Shown here in pieces: positions 58,000 through 64,000 of a DNA stretch of 64,000 nucleotides. Where the stretch lies: assembly GCA_949316235.1 (NCBI GenBank), contig OX438743.1, positions 20,209,771 through 20,273,770 of the forward strand, in the 5' to 3' direction. Under the pieces are notes generated by a model. It ran no database searches, had not been told where the DNA came from, and worked only from the letters and a program-made list of their open reading frames with translations. The translations under genes and the position numbers were made by a program. Within the stretch, counting starts at the first letter, position 1; every line of letters starts with the position of its first letter. The stretch is from Oegoconia quadripuncta (lineage: Eukaryota; Arthropoda; Insecta; Lepidoptera; Autostichidae).

Positions 58000-58815
58000 G
58001 CCTGAATCGATGTGGTCTACTGCTGAGATACAATAATAATAATAGTTTTTATTAAAAATTCTTTTAAATACAAGCTTTTAATTCACTATCATGTACTACA
58101 AAGACGAGTAACATGAATAACATCAAGACTCCAGTGGCAATCTTCTGGCTCTATCTTCAGACTCTGGTCATCATGTGTAATGGAAGTGATCATGGCAACA
58201 AAACGCTCAATTTCAACTATCTTGCCATTTGCCATCAGGGAGTTCCAGTTGAGGTAAAAGAGGTGTAACCCTATCTATGTAACAACTGTGACACTAATTA
58301 CTGCCGCTGAACTATAAGCAAAATTTCGTCCACGTCGTCATCAGTTGCTTTAGCTTAACTGAGATAGGCTATGACTGTTGATCTCATATAGCTAGATATG
58401 TTTATAAATTTTTGTTTAATTTAAATTAGGATTTTAGTCTCAGAGACAATCGCCAATAGTGAATAGAATGCAGCTTATTGTCACAATATAAATAGATACT
58501 TCATTTGAATATGGATGCATTCCCAGAGCGCAGGAGCAAGCAAGATTATACTATGTGCTACATGCTACCCACCATTAGAATATATTTTAATAGTAGCAAA
58601 TGATCAAAATTATGACAGATTAGTTAACAGCCATGCTAGTAGTAGTGTGACGACCGCGATGTAAATTATATGGAGGGTGGGTTGGGGTTGGGTTGTGTGG
58701 AGGGTAAGAAAATAAAACATTCGATCAAAATTCGAAGTTAGAATGGTTGTTTTATATAAATGTATCAATTGCAGTTGACTTACTCACTGAGGTTGACCCA
58801 ACGAATTAGATTTGA
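58000..58815. other. Intergenic, nothing recognised
   Basis: No supported gene or repeat. Confidence 0.45.
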
Positions 58816-59029
58816 CCACTATACAGGCTGTGGTTTTAAACAGTCTCCATATTATACGAAAGTCTACAACAAATAGTATAAATGTGCTTAAAACTATTAA
58901 ATAACAAATTAACAACATGGTCAGTGCCCTATTCATCTTGTAAGGTTTTATGCTTTATACCAAAATTTGCGTATACTATACTAGCCCAGAGGCTCGACGA
59001 ACGACCGATACAATAAAGTCAACGAACAT

Positions 59030-59325
59030 AAACATTTCGATCGTCTAGTGCTGTGTGGTGTCGGCACATAAAAAGAATAGCACCAACCCATCTCTTCCCG
59101 TGGATGTCTTAAAAGGCGACAAAGGGACTTTCCATTAAAACATCCATAGACTTGCAGGTTTTAACGGCGATGGGCTCACCCCCTGTCACGTGTGCATTTC
59201 TGTGATTCCTAGGGTGAAACATGGATGTTGTTTCAAGCATTAATCTTTGGAACACCCAAACGCTTCGTTTGGGATGTCTCTGACCACCCCATTTGGGATA
59301 GAGGTCGTGACTTTATGTATGTACC
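59030..59325. repeat. Repeat R, uninterrupted copy
   Basis: Shares AACGGCGATGGGCTCAC, GGTGAAACATGGATGTTG and TTTGGGATAGAGGTCGTGAC with 32225-32725. It lies inside the internally deleted transposon. Confidence 0.65.
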
Positions 59326-59488
59326 CATTGCGTAGTTTCCTTCTCTCCCAAATTACCAATAGTGTTGAAGCCAAGTAATGTTCATTAGATTTTTTTTATT
59401 GGTACGTGTAGCGTACCGACATAAAGACATTTAGAGGTTGAGGTGTTCGAAATAAAATTTAAGGTTGTAGGTACTTACGTAATGTGAC

Positions 59489-59890
59489 TTATGTTACTCG
59501 TAACAACTGCTCAAAATGTGCGCCTCCACGAGCAATACACAGTTCGGCACGTCGCCTAGAGTTTTCTTTTAATTTTCGTAAAACGTAAACGTTTTCGTTA
59601 ACCGTTTCAAAGGCAGACACGACTCGCGAACGCAATTGCACTACACTGGTAATTTCCTCGTTGTACGCTAGTCTTTTCACATCACCCCATAAATAAAAGT
59701 CTAAAGGTGTAAGGTCCGGAGACCGAGGAGGCCAAGCCACTGGACCACCACGTCCCACCCACTGTGCTCCAAACGTATCATTCAGGTAGTTGCGCACAAT
59801 GCTGCTGAATGCTCAAGCTGTCACCAGCGAGGGCATACATCCGCACCATCTCCAAGTAATCTCTGTTAGAGTAACGCGACACTTTATTTT
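59489..59890 (-). pseudogene. Transposase with central deletion
   Basis: N-terminal sequence (SRYSNRDYLEMVRMYALAGD, about 59890-59800) runs into the C-terminal part, YLNDTFGAQWVGRGGPVAW and PPRSPDLTPLDFYLWGDVKR at 59797-59489, with a frame change. The last catalytic acid region is represented by SPDLTPLDF. The first two catalytic acids are missing, so the copy is non-autonomous. Confidence 0.75.
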
Positions 59891-60327
59891 AAGCAAAATT
59901 TACGAAAGTCGTATCACGTGTGCTTGTGCTTTCGCGGTGGCGGCAGCGGGCAGACTAACCGGAGTTTAGCGAAGTCGCTTGCAAACCCGCGCGGCGCGTG
60001 CGGCCGTAGATGCCGACAAAGAAGCCGGTCCCTTTGTCGGCGCTGCCTAGGCGGCGCAGCGTGGGAATTTGAACTTGCCGATACCTTAGTATAGTATACG
60101 CAAAAAAAACAGATGCTTCAAAATAAATTCGATATTTTGATTTTTTTTAAGGTATACTTTTTTCAATTGATTTATAATCACTTACAGCAATACAATCCCC
60201 TCCTTCAATTTGGAGACTGTTTAAAACCACAGCCTGTATATCTAATTCTACGATATCTACAGTTATTTCCTCATTTTGTTTTGTAATTCTTTTGATTGAT
60301 TTTGCAATGTGTCATTTGACAAATATA

Positions 60328-60905
60328 ATGAGAGCAAGAATAGTTAATTTGTTTGAGGACAACGTAAGTGTAAGCGAAATTTCAAGCGAAAAACGGTGAG
60401 TCATCATTACATATGCATTATTAATATTAACATTTTTGTATGAAACTGATTAATATTAACTAATAGCTGAAGGTTACAGAAGTTTACTGGTGTAGTGGAT
60501 AGTGACCCTGTCAGCGAAACCAACGGTTGCAGGTTCGAATCCCGCGAGGGGTAAATGTTTGTGTGATGAATACGAACATTTATTCCCGAGTCAAGAATGT
60601 TTATATAAATATTTATGTAGGTTTATCCATTATCTAGTATCCATAGCACAAGCTTTGCTTAGTTTGGGACTAGATGATTGGTGTAAGTGTCCGAAATATT
60701 TATTTATATTTATATATTTATAATGTTGTCTATAAAACCACAAAAAAGTGTTTCAGAAGTTTTACAGTATTATTTATTGCTATTTTACAGAAGAAAACAG
60801 TGCGGTTATGGCATAAGCGATATGCTGAGACTGGCGATGTGTTGGAATGTCGTGCCGGCCCTAAAAAAGGAAACATAACTTCGTTAGCACTTCATCAAGC
60901 CATAA
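60328..60905 (+). pseudogene. Transposase N-terminal fragment split by a SINE-C (about 60480-60715)
   Basis: MRARIVNLFEDNVSVSEISS (from ATG 60328) and, after an AG at about 60788, KKTVRLWHKRYAETGDVLEC and RAGPKKGNI together look like the first helix-turn-helix of a Tc1/mariner-type transposase. GT-like sites (GTAAGT at about 60364, GTGAGT at 60396) precede the gap, but the SINE-C insertion is the simpler explanation for it. A MITE-P cuts off the right side. Confidence 0.5.
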
Positions 60906-61212
60906 CATTTAAGATTGAGAACAGTCTTGTGACCGGTCTCAAGTAAACGTGTTGATTAATAAACCTAACTTGAGACCTGAAAAGCACGTGCATATACTCA
61001 AGCAGTACTCAATTGAGAGGTGCGCGTATTAATAAACGAAACTCAAGAGTATCATTCACTCGCCGCTGAGGCGAATACTTGAGAAGTGATCTCAGCAGAG
61101 TAGACCTCAAGATTGGTTTATTAATTAGCACGGAGCTTGAGATAGCAACTGCTTAAGACGCATCTCGGTTGATACAGCCTCAAGACTTCTATTGAGATTG
61201 ATTATAAGCCAA
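60905..61212. repeat. MITE-P copy, inverted relative to 21690 and truncated
   Basis: AAGTAAACGTGTTGATTAAT, GCGCGTATTAATAAACGAAA and CGCCGCTGAGGCGAATACTT match the reverse of 21690-22000. The terminal GGCCCG motif is missing at the left. Confidence 0.75.
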
Positions 61213-61815
61213 TTAAGATTATTGTCACATTATAAATTATGAGAAATAAATAATACGGGGCTTACTTACTAATTTTTCTGTCATTCAGTAAATATGACAA
61301 GATATAGCTCTTAATTTTAAAAGAGAGAGAGTAGATATGTCCAAACTAATACAGCAGCTCTTTCAAATTGATATAGCTATGCCATTCCTTTCGCCAAAGT
61401 CAAACGAGATAATATGGCGAAGCGCCAAAGTCTGAACGGTTGTGTAACATTTAGGCTTTGTGTAGGTATAACATCTCGAAAATACTTCGTTTAGTCAACA
61501 CATTTTAATCCAGATAAGCTACTTCGCAGTCCTTTCGATGTACAATGCCAAAAACTAAAACACCAAACTTGGCAAGGGAAAAGTTGAGTGAAGCGACTTG
61601 TGTCCCCTAAATGTACATGCGTGATGCTAATACATATACAGAGGAATTCAGCTATTTTGACTATGTTAAAAAACTGTGCTATAAAAAATAGTGGACAAAG
61701 GAAAAAAAAATGAGCTAGTTATTCAATATTTTAAGTGTAATTTTGGTGTCACGTGTTACTTTAAACCTCATGCTCATACGCAATGAAAACTGTGCATATA
61801 CAAGTCCCATAAATC
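61213..61815. other. Intergenic, nothing recognised
   Basis: No supported feature. Confidence 0.45.
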
Positions 61816-61819
61816 GTTT

Positions 61820-62009
61820 TCAAAAACAACGAAGTTATTTAGATGTCTTTGTGAAAAGGGGCAGGGCAGATGGAGGCTTTTTTGTAGATCGAATAAAAAA
61901 ATGTAAATCGGATCGGATCGGATGGAATGTATGGAAGGTATTCTACAAAGAGTCCGTCATTTGCGCTGCCCCTTTTCACAAAGACGTATGAATAACTACG
62001 TTGTTTTTG
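61820..62009. repeat. Inverted-repeat MITE
   Basis: 190 bp. CAAAAACAACGAAGTTATTT and TGTCTTTGTGAAAAGGGGCA at the left mirror GAATAACTACGTTGTTTTTG and TGCCCCTTTTCACAAAGACG at the right. The arms are about 65 bp with few mismatches. Confidence 0.8.
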
Positions 62010-62488
62010 AAGAAGTTTTAAATGTAGTTATTTAGGTTATATTTATTAGGTTAAGTTTCAAATGTAGTTTTTAAACCACGGATTCGCTCTCAAACTCTCC
62101 CAAATCTCCCCGCACCAATTTAAGACCACCCAGTGTTTTCTGGTCAGGTGTATGATTTTTTTATATTTTACTAGCTTTTCAGCCGCATTAGATTATTAGA
62201 TCACGGTTTTTTTCTTCAGGTTAAAAAATAAACTATGGCATTCTCCATCTCTCAGGGTACCTCTCTGCCAAATTTCAACACGATCGGTTCAGAAATTTAG
62301 GCATGAAAGACGGTCAGGTAGCCTATCAAATTTATAATAGTAGATGTGGATCCATCAGGTGATGATTGAGTAGGTAGATCACACTTTGACTCACTCAGAC
62401 ACTCCCTACCTTTCGTTCTTTCTCATAGTGTCTCTCATTCACACTCACTCCCACTAAGGAACTGAGTGTAAGTCCCACTTTGACTTTC

Positions 62489-63110
62489 AAATCAAATCAA
62501 ATCAAATCAAAATATTTTATTTCATAGGATAAAATTATCACTTGAAAACGTCACTATGAATATTAATATTACATTTAAATTTACTGCTCATTCACAAAGC
62601 TGACTCCCCAGAGAAGAACGAGCAAGAAACTCTAGGGTTGCTCTTTTAAACAGATTATGGGTTACAATTTGTGATTTGATAATTATATGAATAATAAGAC
62701 AGCTATGTCCATGCATGCTTATCATTCAAATAGTCAGTGATTTTATAATAGCCTTTTGCTAATAATTTCTGTTTTATGATTGCTTTAAATTTATTTAAAG
62801 GCAAATTTTGAATATCGACTGGAACCTTATTATAAAAGCGTATACCCCTTTGAAGGATTTACTAACTTTGTGAAGTCGGCTAACATAAACAGATAACTGG
62901 TTCTTATTCCTTGTATTAACATTGTGCCTATCACTATTTTTAGCGAATAAGGTTACTTATATTTTTTTTTGCATATAACAAATTCCCATAAATGTATTGA
63001 GAAGTCATTGTTAAGATATTAATTTCCTTAAACTTATCTCTAAGAGACACTCTAGGTCCTAATTTATAAATGGCATGAATAACATGCTTTCTCATAGAAA
63101 CCCCTCACGC
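62489..63110 (-). repeat. CR1-like LINE 3' fragment
   Basis: (CAAAT)n at 62489-62512, then GAGAAGAACGAGCAAGAAAC. On the minus strand a decayed ORF2 C-terminus continues to about 63110. It is the same group as 50435-50860 and 63250-63545. Confidence 0.65.
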
Positions 63111-63249
63111 ACGCTCACCACCCAGCAAATTCTTTGATTTTCACCAAGTGTAGGCTTCTAACCCACTGCTAGGAGGTTGGCTGGGTGAGAATAAGTCTCT
63201 TATTTAATATGTCGCTATGCATCAATGCCTGAAAATGATGTATAAGAAG

Positions 63250-63545
63250 AAAATTTAAAACAACCATTAAACGGAAAGTATGTGCCAAAGGCTATTATAA
63301 AATTTCTGACTATCTGGATGATAAGAATGCGTGGACATGAACCGCTCGGCATTATCCAGTACATTTTATTCTTATTTTTCTTTGTCGAATCATAAATTTT
63401 ACAATTAGGTATTACAAATTGTATTTGTATTGACTTATTTAAAAAGAGCAACCCCGGAGTTTCTTGCTCGTTCTTCTCTGGGGAGACTGTCTAGTGAATG
63501 AGCGATAACGCTGTATGTCATGACGATTTCAAATGTTATTCTTAT
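63250..63545 (+). repeat. CR1-like LINE 3' fragment, near-twin of 4318-4650
   Basis: AAAACAACCATTAAACGGAA, TGTGCCAAAGGCTATTATAA and CTGACTATCTGGATGATAAG are almost identical to 4318-4400. It encodes the same C-terminus ([16 protein letters not shown]). Confidence 0.8.
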
Positions 63546-63879
63546 AACTTACGAAATGAAACATTTTTGATTTTTGAAGTTTTTCTGTGTAGGTACTTGA
63601 TTTTACGGATTGAACTCATCTCTGAGAGGTTTCAGGGGTCATTGGAGCTAGTATTGCTTTCCACCACGTATGGTGCTTGCTAGCTTGTACGACGACACTC
63701 CCTGTGACACTTATCAACCATTCATTCACTCCCCAATTCATTCACATAATCGCTCCATTTCTCATTCATAACTTTTTTCAAATCTTTGAATTCAGTAGGC
63801 TGATAACGTATATTCTAGATCTGAAACTGACCAATTGCAATGGCTCCCACTATACATGGTGAACTTGAATTCGTTTAAT

Positions 63880-64000
63880 TCCCATTACCTAGTGTCTCTT
63901 AGGAATAAATTTAAAGAAATTAATATATTAACATTAGCATCGCAATATATTTACGAAAACTTAATGTATGTAAGAAAAAATATAGAATCGTTTAAGAAAA
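63880..64000 (+). repeat. CR1-like LINE ORF2 fragment cut by the window end
   Basis: Reads SLRNKFKEINILTLASQYIY and MYVRKNIESFKK, matching [20 protein letters not shown] in the LINE at 42.2 kb. It continues past 64000. Confidence 0.75.

Larger units (their letters stand above)
58822..60238 (-). mobile_element. Internally deleted Tc1/mariner-type transposon
   Basis: 1417 bp with 28-bp inverted ends (TACAGGCTGTGGTTTTAAAC and CAGTCTCCA; exact at both ends, 58822-58849 and 60211-60238) and TA on each side. It contains a transposase remnant in which the first about 30 residues are joined to the C-terminal third, and an inserted repeat R copy at about 59030-59325. Confidence 0.85.

Noticed and set aside
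1..64000. CRISPR arrays, operons or bacterial-type signals
   Set aside because: The DNA is clearly eukaryotic with introns; the only short regular repeats are a minisatellite, microsatellites and fold-back arms.

Overview
The window looks like nuclear DNA of an insect, most likely a moth or butterfly. It is AT-rich, and its intron-bearing genes have canonical GT-AG splice sites. It is packed with tRNA-headed SINEs, a CR1-type LINE, mariner and Copia elements and many small inverted-repeat (MITE-like) elements of the kind common in Lepidoptera. This is inferred from gene structure and repeat type; no database search was possible.

Three host genes can be read exon by exon. (1) On the minus strand, 104-11143 holds the 5' part of an SCAF4/SCAF8-type gene: an RNA polymerase II CTD-interacting domain, then SR-rich sequence. 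Nine exons are in phase and the gene runs off the left edge. (2) On the plus strand, 17026-20917 holds a complete four-exon FRG1 gene of 258 residues. SCAF4/8 and FRG1 are head to head, and a recent Copia retrotransposon (11809-16266, identical LTRs, 5-bp target duplication) sits between their start codons. (3) On the minus strand, 36136-51244 holds a DCUN1D4/5-type gene (cullin neddylation co-factor) in six exons. Two further 5' exons are possible near 54.8 and 55.6 kb.

The introns of the third gene are full of insertions. One intron carries an intact-looking Tc1/mariner-related transposon with an unusually long catalytic spacing (37164-39025), next to a 24-bp minisatellite. Another carries, on the opposite strand, a 5'-truncated carboxylesterase relic with one in-frame stop. 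That relic's own intron is filled by a CR1-like LINE whose reverse transcriptase is broken by a small inverted duplication. SCAF intron 7 carries a mariner with an uninterrupted transposase gene whose end lies about 20 bp from a splice acceptor.

The rest (about 21-36 kb and 56-64 kb) is repeat-rich intergenic DNA with no host gene that I can support. It holds four SINE families (called A-D here), several MITE families with shared ends, LINE tails, a fold-back element built of 16-bp repeats (28168-29253), a 106-bp loopless palindrome (21581-21686) and an internally deleted transposon (58822-60238). Many of these are nested, so their relative ages can be read.
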